Source: Flemingiibacterium sp045587285
GTDB lineage: Bacteria > Bacillota > Clostridia > Oscillospirales > CAG-272
Direction of reading: 5' to 3'
Length of the DNA stretch: 10,180 bases
NCBI GenBank assembly: GCA_045587285.1
Contig: JAZNBZ010000092.1
Span: 1 to 10,180, forward strand
The notes under the pieces were generated by a model. The model searched no databases, was not told where the DNA came from, and worked only from the letters and a program-made list of their open reading frames with translations. A program made the position numbers and the translations under genes. Shown here in pieces: positions 1-5,999 of the stretch. The first letter of the stretch is position 1; every line of letters starts with the position of its first letter.

Positions 1-54
1 GTGCGCTACAAAGAGCAGTACCTCTGCCGCGGCGAGCACAGATTTGTGATTTGA
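1..54 (+). CDS. C-terminal end of an unidentified protein (partial)
   Basis: Reading from base 1, an open frame gives 17 residues ending in RGEHRFVI and a TGA at 52-54. It enters from outside the window, so only the tail is visible and I cannot name a family. Support for coding is indirect: codon use resembles the neighbouring genes, and a strong hairpin terminator starts 7 bases after the stop, as expected at the end of a plus-strand transcript. It would converge on the minus-strand operon to its right. A second open plus-strand frame (3-200) runs through the terminator and the gene remnants, so it is unlikely to be real. Confidence 0.4.
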   Translation: MRYKEQYLCRGEHRFVI

Positions 55-60
55 TAAGAC

Positions 61-95
61 AAAAAGCAACCACCCAAGTGAGGTGGTTGCTTTTT
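61..95. terminator. Bidirectional rho-independent terminator
   Basis: A perfect 14-bp stem (61-74 pairs with 82-95) with a 7-base loop has an A5 run at its left foot and a T5 run at its right foot. It therefore gives a U-tailed hairpin on either strand. It sits between the tail of the plus-strand gene and the eroded end of the minus-strand operon and probably serves both. Confidence 0.85.
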
Positions 96-102
96 GCTAT
101 TA

Positions 103-191
103 TCCGTTTCATCAAGAGCGACAACTACCTGAGTCAGTGCCACCCCGAGGCTATATCCTTTAACTATCCCCGCTTCAATAAGCCAAGGCCG
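103..191 (-). pseudogene. Fragment of a second AAC(3)-family acetyltransferase gene
   Basis: About 90 bases here align without gaps to the 3' part of the intact AAC(3)-like gene (around 1788-1880) at roughly 80% identity by eye. In the same frame and strand the copy reads RPWLIEAGI, then ALTQVV, then DETD, against RPELIEAGI, ALTQVV and DETD in the intact protein. Similarity stops after DETD, where the copy runs into the terminator, so the last ~20 codons are missing. At the other end it stops near 191, where the rhamnosidase-like stub begins. No start codon or catalytic region is present. It is a diverged remnant, not a recent perfect duplication. Confidence 0.75.
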
Positions 192-331
192 CAGACGTAA
201 AGCTTTGCGTTCTCTGTCTTATCAAGCACTGCCTTTTTTCTAAAGAGCGGTGAATAATCTCGCAGAGAATATTCGCGCTCGAACTTTACGTCGGGCTTTA
301 TAAATATAGCATAGTCAAAGACGTTTTCCAT
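164..331 (-). pseudogene. Truncated N-terminal stub resembling alpha-L-rhamnosidase
   Basis: A 55-codon frame starts at ATG 331-329, five bases after a strong GGAGG site (337-341), 39 bases downstream of the RpiB-like gene. Its first ~50 residues contain SPLFRKKAVLDKT and then AKLYVCGLG. This is the pattern of the N-terminal domain of bacterial alpha-L-rhamnosidases, where a (P)LFRK..F.LDK segment leads to A.LY..GLG and then a NGK..G turn. Here similarity stops right after GLG. The next codons come from the AAC(3) fragment read in another frame, and a TAG follows at 166-164. The family normally has many hundred residues, so nearly the whole enzyme is gone. The family call rests on a short stretch and could be wrong; the truncation at a hybrid junction is firmer. 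Confidence 0.55.
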
Positions 332-352
332 TGCAACCTCCAAATATACGTG

Positions 353-373
353 TGATTTTTACAGTAAAAATCA
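353..373. repeat. Perfect 9-bp inverted repeat over the rpiB-like stop codon
   Basis: TGATTTTTA (353-361), loop CAG and TAAAAATCA (365-373) form a perfect AT-rich hairpin that includes the stop codon (371-373) of the RpiB-like gene. It lacks a GC-rich stem and a proper U tract, so I do not call it a terminator. It may be an mRNA processing or 3'-stabilising structure. Confidence 0.5.
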
Positions 374-946
374 GTCCTCGGGCTTAACCTCAAGCTTTAG
401 CGGATAATCGCCTAGCTTGTTTACCTTAAAGCCGTTCTTCTTGTATTCCTCATAGTCAAACGCCTCAAGCTCGTCGATAGAAAGCTTGTGGAATTCGTAA
501 AAATTCTTCCACCACTCGTAGCCCGAGCCAAGCTCTGCACCAAGATAAGCGTCGGCAATATCACAGCCCATAGCGGGAGCAACGTAGAATGCACCCATTG
601 CAAGCACGTTTACGCCGTTGCCCGTGATTGCACGAAGTGCCGCGGGGACGCTCTCAACAACGCCTGCGTGAACGTGAGGGCATTTGCTTGCGGCAATATG
701 TATACCCATACCCGTGCCGCAGAACAGCAACGCTCTTTCAAATTCGCCCTCGGAGATCATCGCGCCTGCGCGAAGTCCGACTCTGTGGAACATAAGATCC
801 GTATCGTCGGGATCTGAATCAGCCTTAACGCCGATATCCGTGATAGTCCAGCCTTTTTTGCGAAGGTGCTCGCAAACCGCCTCCTTGAGAGGAAATCCTG
901 CAAAATCCGCACCAACTAAAATTTGCTTGTCCTTGATTTTTTTCAT
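371..946 (-). CDS. RpiB/LacA/LacB-family sugar-phosphate isomerase
   Basis: Members of this family interconvert aldose and ketose phosphates in the cytoplasm (ribose-5-P/ribulose-5-P for RpiB, galactose-6-P/tagatose-6-P for LacAB). The protein has 191 residues from ATG 946. The fold signature is clear: GADFAGFPLKEAV near residues 12-24, CGTGMGIHIAASK with the catalytic-type Cys at about 76, and NGVNVLAMGA near 110-119. Compared with E. coli RpiB as I remember it, the Asp-His pair of the first motif is Asp-Phe, the ring-opening His before the NxxN segment is Gly, and the Arg-bearing phosphate region near the end is replaced by a GYEWWKNF segment. A ~45-residue charged tail is added. True ribose-5-phosphate isomerase activity is therefore doubtful. 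A longer GTG start at 958 is possible, but it lies inside the ribosome binding site. It is the last intact gene of the minus-strand operon. Confidence 0.85.
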   Translation of the reverse strand: MKKIKDKQILVGADFAGFPLKEAVCEHLRKKGWTITDIGVKADSDPDDTDLMFHRVGLRAGAMISEGEFERALLFCGTGMGIHIAASKCPHVHAGVVESVPAALRAITGNGVNVLAMGAFYVAPAMGCDIADAYLGAELGSGYEWWKNFYEFHKLSIDELEAFDYEEYKKNGFKVNKLGDYPLKLEVKPED

Positions 947-954
947 TTTCGTAT

Positions 955-963
955 CCACCTTCC
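955..963 (-). promoter_or_regulatory. Ribosome binding site that sets the rpiB-like start
   Basis: On the minus strand this reads GGAAGGTGG, 8 bases before ATG 946-944. The alternative GTG start at 958 overlaps this site, so the ATG is preferred. Confidence 0.7.
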
Positions 964-973
964 AATAAAAATA

Positions 974-1057
974 TTACATACCGTGTATTAACTCAAAGAG
1001 AGAAACGGCAAACATCATCTGCATTTCCTCTGTGGGATGATTTATGCGGTTTGACGA
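974..1057 (-). pseudogene. Out-of-frame C-terminus of the GDSL esterase gene
   Basis: In the -1 frame relative to the upstream esterase reading frame, this segment encodes SSNRINHPTEEM and then MMFAVSLFELIHGM before a TAA at 976-974. The NHPT block with a following amphipathic helix is what SGNH esterases of this type carry at the C-terminus and holds their catalytic His. Restoring one base (a third T in the CTT run at 1057-1059) would join the two parts into a 240-residue protein. It ends 15 bases before the rpiB-like ribosome binding site region, a normal operon spacing. Confidence 0.75.
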
Positions 1058-1695
1058 AGACGGATATAGTCAACGCCGTTCTTCTTCAAAATATCCCACT
1101 TGCGATAGCAGTCGCAAAGAGGCACGTTCTCCTCTGCACACACCCTGCGCGCGACGTCCATATAGTCGTCGAGTATCTCGCTGCACGGCGTCATTCGCTC
1201 AAACAGCGCGCGCAAATTTTCGTCCGTCACCTCGGGGCTTACCTTGTCTGCCATAAGGTTGGGAGTCATAAAGATGATCTCTGAGCCACTCTCACGGAGC
1301 TTTCTGAACAGCATTCGCAGGCTGTCCTCATACCGCCCTATCTTTTCGTACTTGCCAAGGCAGGCATCGTTAAGACCGAAGCTGACTACGGTGAGGTCGG
1401 GGTGAAAGGCGATAACGTCGCGCTCCACTCGCTTGACGGCACTTGCCGCCTCGTCGCCGCTGATACCTGCATGGATCATATTTATCGGTGCCGCGGGATA
1501 GCAAAGCTCTAAAAGATGCCGTAATTTTGTGTGGTAGCCCTCGTCAACGCGAAACTCCGTTTCAAAGCCTGCTTCGTTTACCTTGTAAAGCTCAAAGCAC
1601 CCTTGCGTCACGCTGTCACCCAAAAACGCTATCGTAACGGGCGGTGCCTCAAGCGGCTTCTTTTGCTTTGCTATTAACTTATCTATGATTTTCAT
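1042..1695 (-). CDS. SGNH/GDSL-family hydrolase, frameshifted near its C-terminus
   Basis: The family hydrolyses esters, often acetyl groups on sugars or glycans, with a Ser-(Asp)-His catalytic set. Three sequence blocks are plain: FLGDSVTQG with nucleophile Ser about 28, AGISGDEA with the oxyanion Gly about 80, and FGLNDA with Asn about 109. The current frame gives 217 residues and ends IRLRQTA at TAA 1044-1042, lacking the final NHP block. That block exists just downstream in another frame (see the adjacent entry). As written, the product should lack its catalytic His and probably be inactive. No signal peptide is visible, so a cytoplasmic substrate is likely. The ATG at 1695 has an AAAGGG site about 12-13 bases upstream, a rather long gap, and follows the AAC(3) gene by 31 bases. 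The frameshift could be a real mutation or a sequencing error in a short T run. Confidence 0.8.
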   Translation of the reverse strand: MKIIDKLIAKQKKPLEAPPVTIAFLGDSVTQGCFELYKVNEAGFETEFRVDEGYHTKLRHLLELCYPAAPINMIHAGISGDEAASAVKRVERDVIAFHPDLTVVSFGLNDACLGKYEKIGRYEDSLRMLFRKLRESGSEIIFMTPNLMADKVSPEVTDENLRALFERMTPCSEILDDYMDVARRVCAEENVPLCDCYRKWDILKKNGVDYIRLRQTA

Positions 1696-1726
1696 ATTTC
1701 ACAAAAGCACCCTTTCATACTGTGAT

Positions 1727-2551
1727 TTACTTATTGTACTCGTGAGAAAAGAGATAGGGGTTTTTTCGCAATTTCTCAAGCATATAGTCCGTTTCATCAA
1801 CCACGTCAACTACCTGAGTCAGCGCCGCCCCGAAGTTATATTCCTTGGCTATCCCTGCTTCAATAAGCTCAGGTCTCACCTTGTCGTAGTAGTGGCTTCT
1901 GCCGGGCTCGTGTCGGCGGATCTTTACGGGGATCTCACTTCCATCGTAATCCGTAATTACATAATCGTATTCCTGCGGCATAAAAAGTCCCGTGACGTCC
2001 GCACGCTCTTCAAGCGCGTGCATATACGTGTTACAGCACATAGTCGTGCCGATAAAAAGCATCTTCGCACGTCTGCCGTAGAATTTTCCCCAAGGCGATG
2101 CCCAACCAATGCTTGTGGTAACCTTTTCGTTGCCGCTGCAAAAATCCCTTGCATCCATTCCAAACGCCGATACGGAATGCGTAGCGGAAAGCGAGCGAAT
2201 TACACCGTCTCTTTTTCTGAAAAGCTCGGGCATTATGCCAACGTCGTGACATTCTGCTGTCCTTACGTCAAATCTGTTTCCGTACGGCTTAAATTCGCCG
2301 TTTTCATCAGGCAACGTGCGGTATTTGCCTTTTTCGTTAAAAAAGTATCCAAACTTCCACGTCAGCGTCGGGAATGCAACAAGTCCCTCTTTGCCAAAAT
2401 ACTGAGTGAGAGCATCAATTATGGTTTCGGCACCGTCGCATACACCGCTCGCGCCGGCTATTTTTTTATAGGACGAATGTACGAGAACGGTATCGCTCGG
2501 TTTAAGCCCCATATTTTTGAGGTCATCAATCAAATGGTCTTTAGTATACAT
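1727..2551 (-). CDS. AAC(3)-family (Antibiotic_NAT) N-acetyltransferase-like protein
   Basis: This fold transfers acetyl from acetyl-CoA to an amine. Named members modify aminoglycosides, but many homologues in anaerobes sit in metabolic operons with unknown amine substrates. The protein has 274 residues, typical for the family. Visible landmarks are DTVLVHSSYKKIAG near the N-terminus, FPTLTW, SATHSVSAFG with the conserved His about 125, ASPWGKFY, and LFIGTTMCCNTYMHALEE with His about 178 and Glu about 181. All key segments appear intact. ATG 2551 was chosen over a TTG at 2557 because the latter overlaps the upstream stop codon and GAAGGG lies 8 bases before the ATG. Only two bases separate it from the stop of the TIM-barrel gene, implying translational coupling. 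The context suggests an amino-sugar or related metabolite as substrate rather than drug resistance (inference). Confidence 0.85.
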   Translation of the reverse strand: MYTKDHLIDDLKNMGLKPSDTVLVHSSYKKIAGASGVCDGAETIIDALTQYFGKEGLVAFPTLTWKFGYFFNEKGKYRTLPDENGEFKPYGNRFDVRTAECHDVGIMPELFRKRDGVIRSLSATHSVSAFGMDARDFCSGNEKVTTSIGWASPWGKFYGRRAKMLFIGTTMCCNTYMHALEERADVTGLFMPQEYDYVITDYDGSEIPVKIRRHEPGRSHYYDKVRPELIEAGIAKEYNFGAALTQVVDVVDETDYMLEKLRKNPYLFSHEYNK

Positions 2552-2553
2552 TA

Positions 2554-3420
2554 TCAAAGCCCTTCATACATATCTGCAAGTCTTCTGACACTCTTCTGCA
2601 GATCGCACAACGCCTCGGGAATTCTGCTCGGATCGTATAGCTCGATATACGTGGGTGCCTCCAACGTGAAGTATCCGTTGTAGTTGATCTCCTTCAGCGC
2701 CTTAACGATTGCATCAAAATCAATGTTCATCGAAAACGGTATTTGATGTGTGTCGTTGCGTCTATCGGTATCGTGAATATGGAGCGCCTGAAGTCTCGTG
2801 CCGAGCGCGTGTATCATTTCAACCGCGGAGGTACGAAGTCCGCGCATCTCGGCGTGACCTGTGTCAAGACACGCAACAAAGGTCTCATCGTCACCGAGCA
2901 GGTCAAGAGTTGCGACAAGATCATCGGGCCACGAGCAAGCGCCGCGAACTGCGTCCTTTATGGCCTTGTCCCAGGAATAGGTGTTTTCGACTGCAATTTT
3001 TACTCCGCACGCTTTAGCAAACGGGAGCAATTCAAGGTACATCTCCGCATTTTCCTCACGGCTTGCCTTGATGCAGGGGTGAATTATACAAGTATCCGCA
3101 CCTGCCTCAGCAGTACATTCGATCGCCTTTTTCAGCACCGAGCGCACGCCGGGAACCTCGCAGGGAAACGGCGCGTGCGACTGATTGCATACTATTCCGT
3201 TATCCTCTCCGATCTGACGCAGCTTTCTCGCAAATTTAAGATAATCGGGAGTTGTCAGGGGGTGATTTGTTACCATTATATCCTTCGTATCAAAATCGTA
3301 AACCGCCAAATGGCAAAGAGTAAAATCCCAAGCGTCGAAGCCCGCCTTTGCGACAGCCTCCACAGCCCTTTCTTCTCCTAATATTACGGAAGCCGATCCG
3401 ATTTCTGTTGAAGTTTTCAT
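2554..3420 (-). CDS. Sugar phosphate isomerase/epimerase (xylose-isomerase-like TIM barrel)
   Basis: This superfamily (AP-endonuclease-2/xylose-isomerase-like barrels) includes metal-dependent ketose epimerases, isomerases and dehydratases acting in the cytoplasm. The 288-residue length is typical. Candidate metal and substrate ligands lie at the ends of successive strands: SHAPF (His about 82), IIHP (His about 114), VEN (Glu about 145), LDTGH (Asp about 186, His about 189), LHIHDTD (His about 216) and LEAP (Glu about 254). The full Glu-Asp-His-Glu metal set is present, so the enzyme should be active. AAGGAG lies 8 bases before ATG 3420. It is the first gene of the operon, with its own promoter about 65-95 bases upstream. 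The exact substrate cannot be read from sequence. The operon suggests a pentose, deoxyhexose or amino-sugar derivative (inference). Confidence 0.87.
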   Translation of the reverse strand: MKTSTEIGSASVILGEERAVEAVAKAGFDAWDFTLCHLAVYDFDTKDIMVTNHPLTTPDYLKFARKLRQIGEDNGIVCNQSHAPFPCEVPGVRSVLKKAIECTAEAGADTCIIHPCIKASREENAEMYLELLPFAKACGVKIAVENTYSWDKAIKDAVRGACSWPDDLVATLDLLGDDETFVACLDTGHAEMRGLRTSAVEMIHALGTRLQALHIHDTDRRNDTHQIPFSMNIDFDAIVKALKEINYNGYFTLEAPTYIELYDPSRIPEALCDLQKSVRRLADMYEGL

Positions 3421-3448
3421 AGCCTTAACTCCTTAAAAATACAATTTT

Positions 3449-3480
3449 GGTGTATATGGTGTATATATAATACGTATACA
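3449..3480. promoter_or_regulatory. Putative repressor operator in the operon leader
   Basis: Two tandem copies of GGTGTATAT (3449-3457, 3458-3466) overlap a 21-bp dyad at 3460-3480, whose outer arms TGTATA and TATACA are perfect and where 8 of 10 half-site positions match overall. This gives three TGTATA half-sites just downstream of the operon -10, over the likely transcription start. That is a classic place for a GntR-, TetR- or LacI-type repressor. The regulator is not in the window. Confidence 0.5.
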
Positions 3481-3485
3481 TCGAA

Positions 3486-3514
3486 ATTGTACCATCGGAT
3501 AGCCCGAATGTCAA
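3486..3514 (-). promoter_or_regulatory. Sigma-A promoter of the sugar-isomerase/AAC(3)/GDSL operon
   Basis: On the minus strand there is TTGACA (3514-3509), a 17-base spacer and TACAAT (3491-3486), with an AT-rich stretch upstream that may act as an UP element. Transcription should start near 3479. The remaining spacer out to 3649 shows no gene; it has only a small CCGC/GCGG hairpin near 3608-3619. Confidence 0.85.
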
Positions 3515-3649
3515 TGTTTTTATTTTATCATATTTTAAGTTATAATGTCCTTATTTAATATCAACGCTTTTTGTCCCTGTTTTTTGATTAGGGGGAGTGC
3601 TACGGATACCGCTTGTGCGGATAGGTTGTTTTAAGCATATTACGCACAA

Positions 3650-3673
3650 AAAGGACGGCAAGAGCCGTCCTTT
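3650..3673 (-). terminator. Rho-independent terminator of the glycyl radical enzyme gene
   Basis: AAAGGACGGC (3650-3659), a 4-base loop and GCCGTCCTTT (3664-3673) form a perfect 10-bp stem. On the minus strand it is followed by more T residues. It lies 4 bases after the stop codon and separates this gene from the next operon. Confidence 0.85.
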
Positions 3674-3677
3674 CGCG

Positions 3678-5948
3678 TTAATTATAGAAATTTCTGCTTA
3701 TGATCTCGTCCTGAACGTCGGGCGCGAGTGCGGTGAAGTACACCGACAGTCCGCAAACTCTGACGAAAAGGTTCGGATGCCGCTCGGGGTGAGCCTTCGC
3801 GTCGATAAGCTCATCTTTTGAGAGCACGTTCGGCTGAAGCGTCACACAGCCGCTCATCGCCACGGCTCTCATAAACGCCGCAAAATTGTCCTCGTCAAAG
3901 GAGGCAGATGCAGGAAGCATCACGTCAAGGACCGCAACTGCGCCGCCGCACACACCAAAGTCCACGTTTTTCATCGAATTTATCGGCGCGGTCAAATCCG
4001 AAAGCGGCTTCACGAAGCTCGGTCCGCAGCCGTTGCCGAGATAGTCGAAATCGTATCTGCCGTCGGGCGTCGCACGCAGACACGGCGCAAACGTGCGGTT
4101 GAACGAATACACGAATACGCTCGGCAAGTAAATGCCGCCGCGCTCGTTTTTGCGGGATTTGATTATGGTGGCTATATCCGAAAAGAGTCGGTTGGCAAGT
4201 GCGTCCACAGCGCCGTCGTTTTGAGCGTATTTCGGGAGTCTTACGACCTCGCGGCGGAACTCCTCGTGCCCTTTCCAATTCTTTTCAAGTATAGCCCTAA
4301 AGCCGTCAAGCGATATTCTCTCGTCGTCGTAAACGAGCGACTTTATCGAGTAGAGCGAGTCAACGAGATTGGCAAATCCCGCAAGCGCGACCGTTGCGAA
4401 ATTGTACTTCGCGCCACCGTCGGTGTAGTCGCGTCCACTCTTGATGCAGCCGCTTTGCATCGCCGAGAAAAGCGGCGTTGACGTTGCTTTTTTGTAAAAG
4501 GACTGGCGAAAATTACGCTGGTCGATAATTTCGTCGTAAAAGCGCTTGAAGCTTGCTATAAACTCGGAGTAAAGTTCCTCAAACGTGTCAGCGTTCGCGA
4601 TAGGCTCTATGATATCAGCCGTATCGTCGCCGCTAAGAAACACGTCGAAAAAGCGAAGCAAGGAGATATAAAACGCAGTTCCCTCCGTGTGTCCGAAGCC
4701 CTCGAGCATCATCTCCTGACAGCCGCCGTTTACGTACTTGCGCGCATCCTCGATAGCTACGCCGCTATCGACGAGCGAAGGGATCACAATATCGTCGTTA
4801 AAGAGCGCAAAATTGTTGTGACCTCTAATAAGCGCCTTGCCGATAAGCTTCAAATATTCCTCGGGCGAGCTTGCCGAGTAGCGGCAATTAAGCTTCGGGT
4901 TTAATAATTTCTCGCGGTGATGCTCCTCGATGAACATTCTCGTAAGGTCGTTAAAAATATGCTCGCCGTCCTCGTCGCATCCGCCAAGCTGTATGCACGC
5001 ACTCGACTCGGGCCACTTGTTGTTCTCGACGTCGAATTTGACGTCCGTGTGGAGCATAAACTGCGTGATAAGCCGCCTTGCATCGGTTTCGGTTATACGT
5101 CCTGCCGCAACGTCACGCTCGTAAAGACCGATAAGTAAGCGGTCAACGTGACCGAACTGCGAAATCGCGACGTTTTCGAGCGTCGGTGTGACCTCGCGTA
5201 TAAACAGGAGCATAGCGAGCCCCTCGTAGAAGGTTTCGGGAGCATTTTCGGGGATTTTACGCGCGGTCTTGGCGATAAGTGCGAGGTTTTCGCGTTGTGT
5301 GTCGGTTAAATCGCCTCCGAGAAGCGTCTCTGCTTTGTCGGCGAATTTGTGGGCAATCGTAATTACGGCATCACAGCTCTCTACAACGGCACGGCAGAAA
5401 TTATGCTCGGCGCTCCCCTCTTGGAGTTCGCTCAAGCGCTGCTGTGCCTCTGCACGAATACCGCCGATGCCGACCTTCAAAAGCTCGGTGTAATCGAGCG
5501 TGTTGTGGTCGTGGTCAAAGGTGTCGTAGTGCGAGCATACGTTGTTGGTTTCTCTGTCGAAATACGGGAGATAGCGTGCCGTCATCTCGGCGTATTCGGG
5601 ATGCAGGCGTTCAAGCTCGGCGTTTTTTCTCTGCACGAGCCAGCACGCAGGGGTGTTTTTGTTAAGTCCGCGAGAGCGCGAGTGATTGTAGAAAAGCTCA
5701 AAAAAGAAAGGCGTTTCCTTGAATATAATCGGCTCGCAGTATTCTGCCATAAGCGAGTGGAGCTTACTTTTGAGAAGCGGCGTCGGGGTGCTTGGATTTT
5801 CAGCGTAAAACGCATCCATTTCGGCAAATATCCGCTCGTATTCGGCGCGGAATTTCTCCTCGACCGCGGCGTCAGCGAAGGTCATCCACGGTCTCATATC
5901 CATTTTTCTGTAATAAGCCGTCATTTCATTTTTAAGTGCGGTATACAT
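3678..5948 (-). CDS. Glycyl radical enzyme of the PFL/dehydratase superfamily
   Basis: These oxygen-sensitive enzymes use a backbone glycyl radical and an active-site cysteine thiyl for C-C, C-O, C-N or C-S cleavage. The protein has 756 residues. Its PFL-type domain carries YVNGGCQEM with the thiyl Cys about 410 and the adjacent base Glu about 412. The C-terminal Gly-radical domain has TPDGR, then DLTAPINS, then VRVCGLSVYF with the radical Gly about 733. A single Cys followed by Q-E, not a Cys-Cys pair, argues against pyruvate formate-lyase and fits the GCxE dehydratase/lyase-type branch. The residue after the radical Gly is Leu, where Tyr or Trp is usual. The N-terminus lacks any microcompartment targeting peptide. 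ATG 5948 was chosen because AAAGGAG lies 9 bases upstream, while the longer frame from 5999 begins inside the promoter. No activase gene is adjacent. Substrate unknown. Confidence 0.9.
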   Translation of the reverse strand: MYTALKNEMTAYYRKMDMRPWMTFADAAVEEKFRAEYERIFAEMDAFYAENPSTPTPLLKSKLHSLMAEYCEPIIFKETPFFFELFYNHSRSRGLNKNTPACWLVQRKNAELERLHPEYAEMTARYLPYFDRETNNVCSHYDTFDHDHNTLDYTELLKVGIGGIRAEAQQRLSELQEGSAEHNFCRAVVESCDAVITIAHKFADKAETLLGGDLTDTQRENLALIAKTARKIPENAPETFYEGLAMLLFIREVTPTLENVAISQFGHVDRLLIGLYERDVAAGRITETDARRLITQFMLHTDVKFDVENNKWPESSACIQLGGCDEDGEHIFNDLTRMFIEEHHREKLLNPKLNCRYSASSPEEYLKLIGKALIRGHNNFALFNDDIVIPSLVDSGVAIEDARKYVNGGCQEMMLEGFGHTEGTAFYISLLRFFDVFLSGDDTADIIEPIANADTFEELYSEFIASFKRFYDEIIDQRNFRQSFYKKATSTPLFSAMQSGCIKSGRDYTDGGAKYNFATVALAGFANLVDSLYSIKSLVYDDERISLDGFRAILEKNWKGHEEFRREVVRLPKYAQNDGAVDALANRLFSDIATIIKSRKNERGGIYLPSVFVYSFNRTFAPCLRATPDGRYDFDYLGNGCGPSFVKPLSDLTAPINSMKNVDFGVCGGAVAVLDVMLPASASFDEDNFAAFMRAVAMSGCVTLQPNVLSKDELIDAKAHPERHPNLFVRVCGLSVYFTALAPDVQDEIISRNFYN

Positions 5949-5970
5949 AATATCACGCTCCTTTGATAAC

Positions 5971-5999
5971 ATTATAGCCTCTTGACAAAAGCATTTCAA
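5971..5999 (-). promoter_or_regulatory. Sigma-A promoter of the glycyl radical enzyme gene
   Basis: The minus strand has TTGAAA (5999-5994), a 17-base spacer and TATAAT (5976-5971). The predicted leader is only about 20 bases long, with AAAGGAG at 5964-5958. The spacer contains the -35 of the opposing promoter. Confidence 0.85.

Noticed and set aside
3..200. Plus-strand open frame running through the left edge, the terminator and the gene remnants
   Set aside because: It would be translated through a strong hairpin terminator and is opposite homologous minus-strand gene fragments. The 1-54 frame ending just before the terminator is more plausible.
1050..1065. Programmed -1 ribosomal frameshift in the GDSL gene
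   Set aside because: No X-XXY-YYZ slippery heptamer, and no obvious stimulatory stem immediately downstream. A base deletion or read error is simpler.
1727..2551. Aminoglycoside resistance gene
   Set aside because: The fold is AAC(3)-like, but the gene sits inside a sugar-metabolism operon with no mobile element. Resistance function cannot be claimed from the family alone.
1685..2683. A 332-codon plus-strand open frame opposite the AAC(3) gene
   Set aside because: It covers the AAC(3) gene and crosses into both neighbouring genes, has low-complexity non-protein-like composition, and lacks a start site. The minus-strand protein has clear family motifs.
3678..5948. Pyruvate formate-lyase (pflB)
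   Set aside because: The active site has a single Cys in GCQE rather than the adjacent Cys-Cys pair of true pyruvate formate-lyase, and the activase is missing nearby.
5984..5999. Catabolite-repression (cre) site in the divergent promoter region
   Set aside because: The minus-strand TGAAATGCTTTTGTCA superficially resembles a cre box but lacks the central CG and the correct 14-base spacing.
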